A DNA stretch of 64,000 bases from Pseudomonas lijiangensis (GCF_018968705.1 NZ_CP076668.1:5591001-5655000), one strand, 5' to 3'. Shown: positions 9,972 to 19,851, numbered from the stretch's first letter. Numbers and translations are program-made. Notes: a model not told the origin generated them from the sequence alone.

Positions 9972-10457
9972 TTACTGCACGGTTGGCGTTTCGCCGGCTT
10001 CCTGCATGCGTTGCAGCTCTTGAGCATACAGCGCGTCGAAGTTGACCGGGGACAGCATCAGCGCAGGGAACGAGCCACGAACAACCAGGTTGTCGATCGC
10101 TTCACGAGCGTAAGGGAACAGCAGGTTCGGGCAGAACGCGCCCAGGGTGTGGCTCAGGGAAGCGTCGTCCAGGCCCTTGATCAGGAAGATACCGGCTTGC
10201 TGGACTTCAACGATGAAGGCAACTTCATCACCGTTGTTGACGGTTACGGACAGGGTCAGCACCACTTCGTAGAAATCGCCTTCCAGCTGCTTCTGACGGG
10301 TGTTGAGGTCCAGGCTGACGCTTGGAGTCCATTCCTGACGGAAGATTGCCGGGCTTTTCGGTGCTTCGAACGACAGGTCGCGAACATAAATACGCTGCAA
10401 GGAAAACTGAGGGGAGTTTTCTTCGTTGGTAACGCCGTTGGTCGATTGCTCGGTCAT
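9972..10457 (-). CDS. secB: Protein-export chaperone SecB
   Basis: A 161-residue cytosolic tetrameric chaperone that keeps preproteins unfolded and hands them to SecA. Recognisable stretches are [33 protein letters not shown] and the conserved [20 protein letters not shown] near residue 105. Usual length. It follows grxC and the rhodanese-like gene on the same strand. Confidence 0.97.
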   Translation of the reverse strand: MTEQSTNGVTNEENSPQFSLQRIYVRDLSFEAPKSPAIFRQEWTPSVSLDLNTRQKQLEGDFYEVVLTLSVTVNNGDEVAFIVEVQQAGIFLIKGLDDASLSHTLGAFCPNLLFPYAREAIDNLVVRGSFPALMLSPVNFDALYAQELQRMQEAGETPTVQ

Positions 10458-10494
10458 GTCGAATCCTTATGAAAAATAGGGTGTGAAGTTGAAC

Positions 10495-10749
10495 TCAGTT
10501 TTCAAGCCACTGGTCGAGCTTGCCTGCGCGCTCAAGGGCAAAGAGGTCGTCGCAGCCGCCGACGTGCCTGGAACCGATCCAGATCTGCGGAACAGAGGTA
10601 CGACCGGCCTTCGCAACCATTTCGGCGCGAACCTGCGGTTTGCCATCGACTCTTATCTCGTTGAAGGCAACTCTCTTGCTTTGCAGCAACTGCTTGGCGC
10701 GTGTGCAATAGGGGCAATAGTCGCTGGAGTAGACGATGACTTCAGGCAT
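10495..10749 (-). CDS. grxC: Glutaredoxin 3
   Basis: An 84-residue glutaredoxin with the dithiol active site CPYC at residues 12-15 (YSSDYCPYCTRAKQLL), the cis-Pro loop TSVPQIWIG and the glutathione-binding GGCDDL. It reduces disulfides and mixed disulfides using glutathione. It starts one base before the end of the rhodanese-like gene and precedes secB, the usual order in Pseudomonas. Confidence 0.96.
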   Translation of the reverse strand: MPEVIVYSSDYCPYCTRAKQLLQSKRVAFNEIRVDGKPQVRAEMVAKAGRTSVPQIWIGSRHVGGCDDLFALERAGKLDQWLEN

Positions 10750-10750
10750 T

Positions 10751-11164
10751 TCATTTCACCAAAGGCAAGTTATCGGCGCGCCAGCTGGAAATACCGCCAG
10801 ACAATTTGGCTGCCTTGAAACCCGACTTCAGAAGCTCGCGGGCTGTGCTACCTGCATGCTGCCCGAATGCATCGACTATGATCAACGTCTTGTCCTTGTG
10901 TTTTTGCAGTTCAGACGTGCGGGTCAGCACTTTGTCCTGCGGAAAATTCAGGGAGCCGACGATATGGCCAGTCGCGAAATCCTTGGTGGAACGCACGTCG
11001 ATGACCACGCCCTGGTCGCTGTTGACCAGAGCTGTCAGCTCGCGTGTGCTCAGGCTGCGACCGCCCTTGCTCAATTCATAGGCAATCAGCAATGCCAGCA
11101 GAATGAAGAAAGCACCGGTGATCAGGTAGTGGTTAGTGGCGAATTCAAGCAGATGAGCAACCAT
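10751..11164 (-). CDS. Membrane-anchored rhodanese-like protein lacking the catalytic Cys
   Basis: A 137-residue protein with one N-terminal membrane segment (about residues 10-28) and a rhodanese fold (VVIDVRSTKDFATGHIVGSL, GGISSWRADNLPLVK). Where active rhodaneses carry a Cys in the active-site loop, this one reads VDAFGQHAG, so sulfurtransferase activity is not expected. The start at 11164 (MVAHLLEFA) removes 15 unlikely upstream codons. As I recall, Pseudomonas orthologues share the Cys-less loop. It opens the grxC-secB cluster and may have a structural or docking role. Confidence 0.85.
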   Translation of the reverse strand: MVAHLLEFATNHYLITGAFFILLALLIAYELSKGGRSLSTRELTALVNSDQGVVIDVRSTKDFATGHIVGSLNFPQDKVLTRTSELQKHKDKTLIIVDAFGQHAGSTARELLKSGFKAAKLSGGISSWRADNLPLVK

Positions 11165-11310
11165 CAGTAGGTTCCAGGGCGTTAAAATGTCGGCCAGTAT
11201 ACACAGCACCCAAGGTGCGCCAAAGTCCGTGCGGCAGTGACGTGGTTTGAACTTGCCCCTAAAATGCGGATCTTTTTTGTACTTTCTTTAACCAGCCTCG
11301 AGTGGGTTCT

Positions 11311-12843
11311 ATGACTGCCACCCCAAAACCTCTGGTCCTTATCATCCTGGATGGCTTCGGACACAGCGAAAACCCTGAAGGCAACGCCATTCTGGCCGCC
11401 AAGATGCCAGTCATGGATCGTCTCTACAAAACCATGCCCCACGGCCTGATTTCAGGTTCGGGCATGGATGTGGGCCTGCCGGACGGGCAGATGGGCAACT
11501 CCGAAGTCGGCCATATGAATCTGGGCGCCGGGCGTGTGGTTTATCAGGACTTCACTCGGGTGACCAAGGCCATTCGCGACGGCGAGTTCTTCGAGAACCC
11601 GACCATCTGCAAGGCCGTGGACAAGGCTGTAGAAGCGGGCAAGGCCGTTCATATCCTGGGCCTGCTGTCCGACGGTGGCGTTCACAGCCACCAGGATCAT
11701 CTGGTCGCCATGGCCGAACTGGCTGTAAAACGTGGTGCCGACAAGATCTACCTGCATGCTTTCCTCGATGGCCGCGATACGCCGCCGCGCAGCGCGAAAA
11801 GCTCCCTTGAGCTTCTGGACGAAGCCTTCGCCCGCCTGGGCAAGGGCCGCACGGCGACCATCATTGGTCGTTACTTCGCCATGGACCGCGACAATCGCTG
11901 GGACCGCGTATCAACCGCCTACAACCTGATTGTCGACAGCACGGCAGAATTCCAGGCTGAAACCGGCGTTGCCGGGCTGGAAGCGGCCTACGCCCGTGAC
12001 GAGAACGACGAATTCGTCAAAGCCACCCGCATCGGCGAGCCGGTCAAGGTCGAAGACGGCGATGCCGTGGTCTTCATGAACTTCCGCGCCGACCGTGCCC
12101 GCGAGCTGACCCGGGTTTTCGTCGAAGACGATTTCAAGGATTTCGAGCGCGCCCGTCAGCCGAAGGTCAACTACGTGATGCTGACCCAATACGCTGCCAG
12201 CATTCCCGCGCCATCGGCATTTGCGGCCGGTAGCCTGAAGAACGTGCTGGGCCAGTACCTGGCCGATAAGGGCAAGACTCAGCTGCGCATCGCTGAGACC
12301 GAAAAGTACGCCCACGTGACGTTCTTCTTCTCCGGTGGCCGCGAAGAGCCGTTCCCGGGCGAAGAGCGCATCCTGATCCCGTCGCCAAAGGTCGCCACCT
12401 ACGACCTGCAGCCGGAAATGAGCGCGCCGGAAGTCACCGACAAGATCGTCGACGCCATTGAAAACCAGCGTTATGACGTGATCGTCGTCAACTATGCCAA
12501 CGGCGACATGGTGGGTCATAGCGGCGTGATGGAAGCGGCGATCAAGGCCGTGGAATGCTTGGACCTGTGCGTCGGCCGCATCACCGAGGCCCTGGAAAAG
12601 GTCGGTGGCGAAGCCCTGATTACAGCCGACCACGGCAACGTCGAGCAGATGACCGATGACTCCACAGGCCAGGCGCACACCGCGCACACCTCGGAGCCGG
12701 TGCCTTTCATCTATTTCGGCAAGCGTCCGTTGAAAGTCCGCGAAGGCGGGGTTCTGGCCGATGTCGCGCCGACCCTGCTGCAACTGATGGATCTGGAAAA
12801 GCCGCAAGAGATGACCGGCCATTCGATTCTGGTCGCGGAGTAA
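11311..12843 (+). CDS. gpmI: 2,3-bisphosphoglycerate-independent phosphoglycerate mutase
   Basis: A 510-residue cytosolic enzyme of glycolysis and gluconeogenesis that interconverts 3- and 2-phosphoglycerate using two Mn ions. The alkaline-phosphatase-like metal sites are visible as [18 protein letters not shown] at the start and [11 protein letters not shown] near the end. The phosphoserine motif is [14 protein letters not shown]. The start at 11311 ([10 protein letters not shown]) matches the family. Two terminators follow, yet envC and ctpA continue in the same direction. Confidence 0.97.
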   Translation: MTATPKPLVLIILDGFGHSENPEGNAILAAKMPVMDRLYKTMPHGLISGSGMDVGLPDGQMGNSEVGHMNLGAGRVVYQDFTRVTKAIRDGEFFENPTICKAVDKAVEAGKAVHILGLLSDGGVHSHQDHLVAMAELAVKRGADKIYLHAFLDGRDTPPRSAKSSLELLDEAFARLGKGRTATIIGRYFAMDRDNRWDRVSTAYNLIVDSTAEFQAETGVAGLEAAYARDENDEFVKATRIGEPVKVEDGDAVVFMNFRADRARELTRVFVEDDFKDFERARQPKVNYVMLTQYAASIPAPSAFAAGSLKNVLGQYLADKGKTQLRIAETEKYAHVTFFFSGGREEPFPGEERILIPSPKVATYDLQPEMSAPEVTDKIVDAIENQRYDVIVVNYANGDMVGHSGVMEAAIKAVECLDLCVGRITEALEKVGGEALITADHGNVEQMTDDSTGQAHTAHTSEPVPFIYFGKRPLKVREGGVLADVAPTLLQLMDLEKPQEMTGHSILVAE

Positions 12844-12851
12844 GTGCTCTG

Positions 12852-12887
12852 AACCGGCATTTCGACATCAGGAAATGCCGGTTTTTT
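12852..12887 (+). terminator. Intrinsic terminator after gpmI
   Basis: CCGGCATTTC and GAAATGCCGG pair around an eight-base loop and are followed by six T residues, starting nine bases after the gpmI stop. Confidence 0.88.
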
Positions 12888-12895
12888 GTGTATCA

Positions 12896-12929
12896 GGCCC
12901 CAAAGCAGTGGCTGCGGGGCGTTTTTTTT
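12896..12929 (+). terminator. Second terminator-like hairpin upstream of envC
   Basis: GCCCC and GGGGC arms around an AAAGCAGTGGCTGC loop region, followed by a run of eight T residues. It stands in tandem with the previous terminator. Confidence 0.7.
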
Positions 12930-12995
12930 GTGTCGTATGGCGGGCATACTAGGCCTGTCATTTTTTCTCACAATTCCTCGGTATCGCCCACCCTC

Positions 12996-14291
12996 ATGCT
13001 CCGCGCCTTGATTGCCCTTGTCCTGCTTTGCCTGCTCAATCCGGCGTTCGCCGATGACGAGCGTGCGCAAACCCAAAAACAGATAGACGCTGCGCGCCAG
13101 GATGTTGCCGAGCTGCAGAAAGTCCTGAACAAACTCCAGGAAGAGAAAGCGGGCGTCCAGAAGGACCTTCGCGCCACTGAAACCGAAATGGGTAAGCTGG
13201 AAAAGCAGGTCGAGGTCCTGCAAAAGGAACTAAAAAAGACCGAAACCGAGCTCCAGCGGCTCGACAGTGAGAAAAAAAAACTCAACACCGCTCGCGCTGA
13301 GCAGCAACGCCTGATTGCCATCCAGGCCCGTGCCGCCTATCAGAGTGGCCGTCAGGAATACCTGAAACTGCTGCTCAACCAGCAGAACCCCGAAAAATTC
13401 GCCCGTACCCTCACCTATTACGACTACATCAGCCAGGCCCGGCTGACCCAGTTGAACAATTTCAATGAAACCCTGCGCCAGCTGGCCAGTGTCGAGAAAG
13501 ACATCGACCTGCAGCAGGCGCAATTGCTGGTCCAGAAAAGCAACCTGGACAGCCAGAGCGAAGAACTGGCCAAAGTCCGCCAGGAACGCCAGCAGGCACT
13601 CGCCAAGATCAATCAGGATTACAAGGCCCGGGACCAGAAGCTCCAGGCACGCCAGCAGGATCAGGCCGATCTGGCCAAGGTGCTGAAGACCATCGAGGAA
13701 ACCCTCGCCCGTCAGGCTCGCGAAGCCGAGGAAGCGCGTCAGAAAGCACTGGTTGCGGCCCGGGAAGCCGAAGAGCAGCGCCAGCGTGCCGCCAGCAGCA
13801 GCCGAAATAATGATGAACCCGCGCCGAAGCGACCAGTCAAAGCCCCCGGCGCCATGGTTTCCAGTGCCGGCGCGTCGTACGGCGGCGCTTTTGCCGAAGC
13901 CAGGGGTAAACTTCCCTGGCCTGTCGATGGTCGATTGCTTGCCCGCTTTGGTGAAGCCCGTGGAGATGACGAGCGGACCAAGTGGGATGGTGTGATGATC
14001 AGCGCTGCTGCCGGAAGCCAGGTCCATGCCGTGCATGGCGGGCGTGTGGTTTTCGCTGACTGGTTGCGCGGCGCCGGTCTTCTGGTCATTCTCGACCATG
14101 GCAACGGATATCTGAGCCTGTATGGTCACAACCAGAGCCTGCTCAAGTCGGCAGGCGACATCGTGAAGGCCGGTGAGGCAATATCCACCGTAGGCAATAG
14201 CGGCGGTCAAGACACATCAGCGTTGTATTTTGCTATTCGTCAGCAGGGTCGCCCCAGCGATCCAGCCCAATGGTGCCGCACTCAAGGATAA
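12996..14291 (+). CDS. envC: Murein hydrolase activator EnvC
   Basis: A 431-residue periplasmic protein. It has a signal peptide (MLRALIALVLLCLLNPAFA), a long coiled coil at about residues 22-260 rich in Glu, Gln, Lys and Leu, and a C-terminal LytM/M23 domain from about residue 335. The M23 zinc ligands are not in place (the domain reads GVMISAAAGSQVHAVHGG), as in EnvC, which activates amidases instead of cutting peptidoglycan. The start at 12996 is set by the signal peptide. It precedes ctpA by 33 bases, a widespread operon. Confidence 0.93.
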   Translation: MLRALIALVLLCLLNPAFADDERAQTQKQIDAARQDVAELQKVLNKLQEEKAGVQKDLRATETEMGKLEKQVEVLQKELKKTETELQRLDSEKKKLNTARAEQQRLIAIQARAAYQSGRQEYLKLLLNQQNPEKFARTLTYYDYISQARLTQLNNFNETLRQLASVEKDIDLQQAQLLVQKSNLDSQSEELAKVRQERQQALAKINQDYKARDQKLQARQQDQADLAKVLKTIEETLARQAREAEEARQKALVAAREAEEQRQRAASSSRNNDEPAPKRPVKAPGAMVSSAGASYGGAFAEARGKLPWPVDGRLLARFGEARGDDERTKWDGVMISAAAGSQVHAVHGGRVVFADWLRGAGLLVILDHGNGYLSLYGHNQSLLKSAGDIVKAGEAISTVGNSGGQDTSALYFAIRQQGRPSDPAQWCRTQG

Positions 14292-14324
14292 GTCGGCCCC
14301 AATATCTGTAGGAGTTCGTTAGAC

Positions 14325-15653
14325 ATGCTGCATTTGTCCCGCCTCACCTCGCTGACCCTGGCTATTGCCATTGTGATTGGCTCGCCTCTGGCACTGGCTG
14401 CCGAAAAAGCCACGCCAGCACCAGCGCCAGCAGCTGTCGCGCCCGCCAACGCCAAGGCACCGCTGCCGCTCGATGAGCTGCGCACCTTTGCCGAAGTCAT
14501 GGATCGGGTCAAGGCCGCTTATGTCGAGCCGGTGGACGACAAGACCCTGCTGGAAAACGCCATCAAGGGCATGCTCAGCAACCTTGACCCGCACTCGGCC
14601 TATCTGGGCCCGGAAGACTTCCAGGAGTTGCAGGAAAGCACCAGCGGCGAGTTTGGCGGCCTGGGTATCGAGGTCGGCATCGAAGACGGTTTCGTCAAGG
14701 TGGTTTCCCCGATCGACGACACCCCGGCATCCAAGGCCGGCATCGAGGCTGGCGACCTGATCGTCAAGATCAACGGCGCACCGACTCAAGGTCAGACCAT
14801 GCAGGAAGCGGTCGACAAGATGCGGGGCAAGATCGGTGAAAAGATCACTCTCACGCTGGTTCGCGATGGCGGCACGCCATTTGACGTGACGCTGGCTCGC
14901 GCCACCATTCAGGTCAAGAGCGTCAAGGCGCAGATGCTGGAGAACGGCTACGGCTATATCCGCATCACCCAGTTCCAGGTCAAGACGGGCGACGAAGTCG
15001 GCAAGGCACTGGCCAAGCTGCGCAAGGACAACGGCAAGAAAATGAGCGGTCTGATCCTGGACCTGCGCAACAACCCGGGCGGCGTACTGCAGTCGGCGGT
15101 GGCCGTGGCGGATCACTTCCTGACCAAGGGTTTGATCGTCTACACCAAGGGTCGCATCGCCAACTCCGAACTGCGCTTCTCCGCCGACCCGGCAGATGCC
15201 AGCGAAGGCGCGCCTCTGGTGGTGCTGATCAACGGCGGCAGCGCCTCCGCCTCGGAAATCGTCGCCGGCGCCCTGCAAGACCAGAAGCGCGGCATCCTGA
15301 TGGGCACGGACAGTTTCGGCAAAGGCTCGGTGCAAACCGTATTGCCGCTGAACAACGACCGCGCCCTGAAGATCACCACGGCGCTGTACTACACGCCTAA
15401 CGGTCGCTCCATTCAGGCTCAGGGCATCAACCCGGACATCGTTGTGCGCCGCGCCAAGGTCACCAACGAAGCGGACGGCGAGAACTACAAGGAAGCCGAC
15501 CTTTCCGGCCACCTGGGCAATGGTAACGGCGGTGCCGACAAGCCGACCGTCAAGGGCGGCGCAGCGGCCAAGGCGCGTCCGCAGGATGAAGACTTCCAGC
15601 TCAATCAGGCGCTGAGCCTGCTCAAAGGCTTGAGTATCACCCGCGGCAACTAA
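14325..15653 (+). CDS. ctpA: C-terminal processing peptidase (S41A)
   Basis: A 442-residue periplasmic serine protease with a signal peptide. A PDZ domain is at about residues 95-180 (FGGLGIEVGIEDGFVKVVSP), and the S41 catalytic domain has DLRNNPGGVLQSAV, the nucleophile region GSASASEIVAGAL and the general-base region GKGSVQT. It removes C-terminal segments from exported proteins and, in Pseudomonas, CtpA-type proteases degrade peptidoglycan endopeptidases. It is sandwiched between envC and a YibQ-type gene, three bases apart from the latter, so probably one transcript. Confidence 0.95.
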   Translation: MLHLSRLTSLTLAIAIVIGSPLALAAEKATPAPAPAAVAPANAKAPLPLDELRTFAEVMDRVKAAYVEPVDDKTLLENAIKGMLSNLDPHSAYLGPEDFQELQESTSGEFGGLGIEVGIEDGFVKVVSPIDDTPASKAGIEAGDLIVKINGAPTQGQTMQEAVDKMRGKIGEKITLTLVRDGGTPFDVTLARATIQVKSVKAQMLENGYGYIRITQFQVKTGDEVGKALAKLRKDNGKKMSGLILDLRNNPGGVLQSAVAVADHFLTKGLIVYTKGRIANSELRFSADPADASEGAPLVVLINGGSASASEIVAGALQDQKRGILMGTDSFGKGSVQTVLPLNNDRALKITTALYYTPNGRSIQAQGINPDIVVRRAKVTNEADGENYKEADLSGHLGNGNGGADKPTVKGGAAAKARPQDEDFQLNQALSLLKGLSITRGN

Positions 15654-15656
15654 GGC

Positions 15657-16442
15657 ATGCGTTTTCTCTCATGCCTGCTGCTGGCCTTCTCGCTGACCGG
15701 TGTTGCCCATGCGGCACCCGACGGCGAGAAGGCTGACAAGCCGCCCGCCATCTATCTGAGCCTGATCATCGACGATCTGGGCCAGAACCCCGCTCGTGAC
15801 AGCCGCACTCTCGCCCTTCCCGGCCCCGTGACGCTGGCGATCATGCCCGACACGCCTCATGCCACCGATTTCGCCCGACAAGCCCACGCTGCCGGCAAGA
15901 CGGTCATGCTGCACATGCCGATGGACCCGGCGACCGGCCCGTATGCCTGGCATCCCGGCCTGCCCTTGCCCGAGCTTGAAAGCCGTCTGAACGCCGCGCT
16001 GCTCAAGGTGCCTTATGCCGCAGGCATCAATAATCACATGGGCAGCCGCATGACCAGCGAGCCAGTGGCCATGGCCTGGCTCATGGAGGAATTGCAGCGC
16101 CGGCACATGTTCTTCGTCGACAGCCGCACCAGCGCCAAGACCGTGGCCGCCGCCGCAGCCCAGCGTATCGGGCTGGCAAGTGTGTCTCGCGATGTATTTC
16201 TGGACGATGAACGCACAGCCGAGGCCATTACCCGGCAATTGCAGATCGCGATCAAACTCGCCCATAAACAGGGATCGGTGGTCATCATCGGTCACCCTTA
16301 CCCCGTGACCCTCGATGTGCTGGAACGCGAGTTGCCCAAGCTCAAGGCACAGGGCGTTGAATGGATCGAGCTGCGCCACATGATCAGCGAGAGAGGCAAC
16401 AAGGCCATGGCCGGGCATGGGAAGGAAGGGATCTACCGCTGA
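15657..16442 (+). CDS. Divergent polysaccharide deacetylase (YibQ/DUF610)
   Basis: A 261-residue exported protein with a signal peptide (MRFLSCLLLAFSLTGVAHA) and the divergent polysaccharide-deacetylase fold. Visible family stretches are LSLIIDDLGQN, TLAIMPDTPHATDFARQAH, LHMPMDP and GINNHMGSRMT. The metal-binding Asp and His positions are retained. The substrate is unknown. The envC-ctpA-yibQ arrangement is common in gammaproteobacteria and suggests a cell-wall role. Confidence 0.88.
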   Translation: MRFLSCLLLAFSLTGVAHAAPDGEKADKPPAIYLSLIIDDLGQNPARDSRTLALPGPVTLAIMPDTPHATDFARQAHAAGKTVMLHMPMDPATGPYAWHPGLPLPELESRLNAALLKVPYAAGINNHMGSRMTSEPVAMAWLMEELQRRHMFFVDSRTSAKTVAAAAAQRIGLASVSRDVFLDDERTAEAITRQLQIAIKLAHKQGSVVIIGHPYPVTLDVLERELPKLKAQGVEWIELRHMISERGNKAMAGHGKEGIYR

Positions 16443-16518
16443 TTACCGACCTGAACGGCTTGAATCTTCCACACGCGCTGTAGGCTCCGCCTGCTTTAAA
16501 TGTCCCCTGCCATTGCTG

Positions 16519-16577
16519 CCTTGATAACAGCATCAGCCCCCGCTTAAAGGGACTGATCGTCATAGCTGTTATCAAGG
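16519..16577 (+). promoter_or_regulatory. Long leader hairpin covering the SD of the protease gene
   Basis: CCTTGATAACAGC (16519-16531) and GCTGTTATCAAGG (16565-16577) are perfect inverted repeats of 13 bases. Inside them ATCAG/CTGAT and CCC/GGG can extend the stem. The 3' arm runs into AAGGAAG, the Shine-Dalgarno of the gene that starts at 16585, so folding would hide it. No U-tract follows, so it is not an ordinary terminator. Confidence 0.65.
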
Positions 16578-16584
16578 AAGAATC

Positions 16585-18075
16585 ATGAATCTTCGCGTTT
16601 TTGCTGGCGCCTGCTGCATCGCCAGCCTTATGCACTTGCCCACCGCCATGGCCCAGGATCTGGGCGAAGGCCTGATTTCTCTTGCCCCGTCAAAAGTGCT
16701 GCTCGAAGCAGATGGCCAGAGCACTCACTGGAACGGAATCGGCCGCATAAAGAGCACAAAAGGCTCGCATTGCACCGCCACCCTGATCGATACACGTAGC
16801 CCCGGCAGCCCGGACGACGCGCCTGCCTACCTGCTTACCAACGGCCACTGCATCTCTCGACGCAACGGGCTGATCATCACCGACAGTGAAATCGAGGGGA
16901 CCGTCCAGTTCAACTTTTTCACTGACAGCCTCGCCTACAGCTATCCATTGAAACGCGTTAACTGGAGCAGCATGCAAGGTGTGGATCTGGCGATTGTCGA
17001 GTTGCAGCCGACGCTGGCATCGCTGATCGCTGACGGCATCCAGCCACTTCGCCTTACCAACCAGATGCCGGAGGACGGTCGCGAAATCCTGTCCATTGGT
17101 GCCCCGCTCTATATCGGCACAGGGCACCTGCGCATGGCGGCCTGCGTTCATCAGTCTTCAGGAGAAATCCTGCAGCGACCCTGGGTCTGGCGTCACACGG
17201 TCAGTAACCAGTGCAAGGATATCGCTCAGGGCTCATCCGGCAGCCCATTGCTGACCCGTGATACCGGCGAAGTGTTCGCAGTCTTGAATTTCACCAACCA
17301 GCCATCACCCGAAAGCTCTGCGGTAAAGGGTGAAGTGACGTTACCACCCGGTTTCCCGCCCCAGGCTACCGACAGCAACTTTGGCATCCCGGTCACGAGC
17401 CTGAACGAATGCTTCATTGATGGCGTGCTCACTACCGATCCCCAGCAGTGCCGGCTCTTTCCTGTGCACTCGATCATCTTTGAGTCACCACCCAGACAAT
17501 ATGTGAAGGTCAGGCTGGATGCTCTGGGCAATGAGGTTTATCCATCGTGGGGCCTGCATTTCAAGGTGGATAAACCTTTCTATCGCTACAAGAAGGCCGA
17601 CTCGCCGCTGGAATGTGAGAATCCGGTGGGCTACAGCGCCGCGATAACGTCCCGTGATGCCCGTATCGATGACCCGATAGACGCACGGGTCGGCATCAAC
17701 TGGCTATGTATCATCGGCGTCTCGTCCGCCGATGACCGGCCCAGCCACGGGATGATGCGCAACGCCCTGACACTGGCTGTGGAGTTGCAGGCAGCAGGCC
17801 CCACAAGCGACCCGCAAATGCATATTGAAAAGAATCGCTTCGGTACTTATGAGGTCAACTGGTTAAGTGACCCCGGACGCATCGATTACTACACCGCGAA
17901 GATCGGCCCGCCCGCAATAACGGATTGCACAGAGCCGCAAGGCTTCAAAAGACGCCTGGGCAGCAATCTGGTACTGCGTACCAAGTCACTGCCCGTGAAA
18001 ATCTGTACTTACGCCCACGATATCAACGGCCAGCGCTCCAGTGTGCGCGAGGACATTGTGTCCGTGACCCGATGA
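16585..18075 (+). CDS. Exported trypsin-like serine protease
   Basis: A 496-residue protein with a signal peptide (MNLRVFAGACCIASLMHLPT) and a chymotrypsin-fold domain. The candidate triad is His in LLTNGHCIS (about residue 92), Asp in GVDLAIVEL (about 134) and Ser in AQGSSGSPLL (about 216). The remaining C-terminal 280 residues are not recognised and could be a binding or propeptide domain. It stands alone in its direction. Its leader is a strong hairpin over the SD, which suggests translational control. Confidence 0.85.
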   Translation: MNLRVFAGACCIASLMHLPTAMAQDLGEGLISLAPSKVLLEADGQSTHWNGIGRIKSTKGSHCTATLIDTRSPGSPDDAPAYLLTNGHCISRRNGLIITDSEIEGTVQFNFFTDSLAYSYPLKRVNWSSMQGVDLAIVELQPTLASLIADGIQPLRLTNQMPEDGREILSIGAPLYIGTGHLRMAACVHQSSGEILQRPWVWRHTVSNQCKDIAQGSSGSPLLTRDTGEVFAVLNFTNQPSPESSAVKGEVTLPPGFPPQATDSNFGIPVTSLNECFIDGVLTTDPQQCRLFPVHSIIFESPPRQYVKVRLDALGNEVYPSWGLHFKVDKPFYRYKKADSPLECENPVGYSAAITSRDARIDDPIDARVGINWLCIIGVSSADDRPSHGMMRNALTLAVELQAAGPTSDPQMHIEKNRFGTYEVNWLSDPGRIDYYTAKIGPPAITDCTEPQGFKRRLGSNLVLRTKSLPVKICTYAHDINGQRSSVREDIVSVTR

Positions 18076-18079
18076 AGTG

Positions 18080-18835
18080 TTATTGATAACGCGCCTGAAC
18101 CTTGTCCACCCAGCCTTCGGCGCGCATGTCATCCAGCTGCTTTTGCAGACGGCTGACAACGTCGTCGGGCGTTTCCTTGTTCAGTGCCAGAAACAGCTCG
18201 GCCGTATGGAAGCGCAAGACCGTTTTCAACCCCGTGATGCCTTCCTGCCTGGCCAGATAACGACCAACAGGATCGGCAGTGGCCCACAGGTCGATCTGGC
18301 CAGTGGCAAGTTTTCTGGCATTGTCCTGATCCCGCAGCATCAGCACCGGGGTGAAGCTCTTGAGAATCAGGCTCTGGGCAACCGCATCACCTTTATAGGC
18401 GCCGACCTGATAAGCCTTGGCCTGCTCCAGATCTGTCAGGGTGATGGTGCTGTCCTCACGGGCCAGCATGACCCAGTCAACCGGGCCGATGGGGCCCACC
18501 CATTTGAAGAGTTTTTCCCGCTCGGGCGTACGCACGGTGGAGAACACACCATAGCCGCGCTTTTCCAGCGCCAGCTTGTAGATGCGCTCCCACGGAAAAC
18601 GCAGGGTCAGGTTGTAGCTGATACCGGCCCGCTTGAACATCTCGCGCACGATCTCGACAGCGATGCCATCGAGGTTGTTTTCCTGTGCGAAGTTCTTGCC
18701 GTCCACCGCCATGTTGTAGGGCGGATAGTTTTCGGTCAGCAACACGATCGAAGGCGTCGGCGCATCACTGCCCCGAGCACTCAAACTCAGAAGAGCGCTG
18801 GCGCCCAGTAGTGCAAGAAAAAGACGTTTGAACAT
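18080..18835 (-). CDS. Periplasmic solute-binding protein, amino-acid type (family 3)
   Basis: A 251-residue protein with a signal peptide after the start at 18835 (MFKRLFLALLGASALLSLSA) and a family-3 binding fold (VLLTENYPPYNMAVDGKNF, IAVEIVREMFKRAGI, GYGVFSTVRTPEREKLFKWV). No permease or ATPase gene is adjacent, so it may be an orphan binding protein or a sensor-type protein. It ends four bases from the convergent protease gene. The ligand cannot be inferred. Confidence 0.85.
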   Translation of the reverse strand: MFKRLFLALLGASALLSLSARGSDAPTPSIVLLTENYPPYNMAVDGKNFAQENNLDGIAVEIVREMFKRAGISYNLTLRFPWERIYKLALEKRGYGVFSTVRTPEREKLFKWVGPIGPVDWVMLAREDSTITLTDLEQAKAYQVGAYKGDAVAQSLILKSFTPVLMLRDQDNARKLATGQIDLWATADPVGRYLARQEGITGLKTVLRFHTAELFLALNKETPDDVVSRLQKQLDDMRAEGWVDKVQARYQ

Positions 18836-18955
18836 ATTTCGGCACTCGAGCATGACGACCTCGTGCAGAGTGCCGCTATACCATGACAGTGTCTAGCAGT
18901 GTCGCTGCAACCGGAAAACTCATGACAGGGCGAGCAAGGGCTGCCCGCCTGCCAA

Positions 18956-19726
18956 TCAACGAACGACGATACCGCGCTGAGCCATGTAGGCCTTGGCTTC
19001 GGGCACAGTGTATTCGCCAAAGTGGAAGATGCTTGCCGCCAGAACAGCGCTCGCATGCCCCTCAATGACGCCCGCCGCCAGATGCTCCAGGTTGCCGACG
19101 CCACCGGAGGCAATCACCGGAATGCCCAGTGCATCGCTGATGGCCCGGGTAACGCCCAGGTCGAAACCGTTTTTCATGCCGTCCTGGTCCATGCTGGTCA
19201 GCAGGATTTCACCGGCACCCAGGTCTTCCATCTTTTTCGCCCACTGCACGGCGTCCAGACCGGTCGGCTTGCGACCGCCATGGGTGAAGATTTCCCAGCG
19301 CGGGGTTTCGCCGGGCAGGGAAACCTTCTTGGCATCGATAGCGACCACGATGCACTGCGAGCCGAAACGGGAAGCCGCTTCGCCAACGAATTCCGGGTTG
19401 AACACCGCCGCCGTGTTGATCGATACCTTGTCGGCACCGGCGTTCAGCAGGTTGCGGATGTCCTGGACGGTACGCACGCCACCGCCGACGGTCAGCGGAA
19501 TGAATACCTGACTGGCCATGCGCTCGACGGTATGGAGCGTGGTATCACGGCCATCAACGCTGGCGGTGATGTCCAGAAAGGTGATTTCGTCCGCGCCCTG
19601 CTCGTTGTAACGACGAGCAATTTCCACCGGATCGCCCGCATCGCGGATGTTCTCGAACTTGACGCCCTTGACCACTCGACCGTTGTCGACGTCCAGGCAA
19701 GGGATGATGCGTTTGGCCAGGGCCAT
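18956..19726 (-). CDS. hisF: Imidazole glycerol phosphate synthase, cyclase subunit
   Basis: A 256-residue TIM barrel that, with HisH, makes imidazole glycerol phosphate and AICAR in histidine biosynthesis. The two catalytic Asp are in [18 protein letters not shown] (Asp11) and [12 protein letters not shown] (Asp130 region). Phosphate loops are VGGGVRT and ASGGVGN. The start at 19726 has GGAGACTGACCCC upstream. It is the last gene of hisB-hisH-DUF2164-hisA-hisF, separated from hisA by a REP pair. Confidence 0.97.
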   Translation of the reverse strand: MALAKRIIPCLDVDNGRVVKGVKFENIRDAGDPVEIARRYNEQGADEITFLDITASVDGRDTTLHTVERMASQVFIPLTVGGGVRTVQDIRNLLNAGADKVSINTAAVFNPEFVGEAASRFGSQCIVVAIDAKKVSLPGETPRWEIFTHGGRKPTGLDAVQWAKKMEDLGAGEILLTSMDQDGMKNGFDLGVTRAISDALGIPVIASGGVGNLEHLAAGVIEGHASAVLAASIFHFGEYTVPEAKAYMAQRGIVVR

Positions 19727-19755
19727 GGGGTCAGTCTCCAAAACAGATCAGACCC

Positions 19756-19851
19756 GTAGGAGCGAATTCATTCGCGAAATCAGCGTGTCAGACAATGAAG
19801 ATGTCGACGCTGAAACCGCTTCGCGAATGAATTCGCTCCTACGGTTGGATT
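19756..19851. repeat. REP pair (BIME) between hisA and hisF
   Basis: GTAGGAGCGAATTCATTCGC at the left and its reverse complement GCGAATGAATTCGCTCCTAC at the right face each other across about 50 bases. It sits inside a presumed operon and may influence mRNA stability of hisF relative to hisA. Confidence 0.85.
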
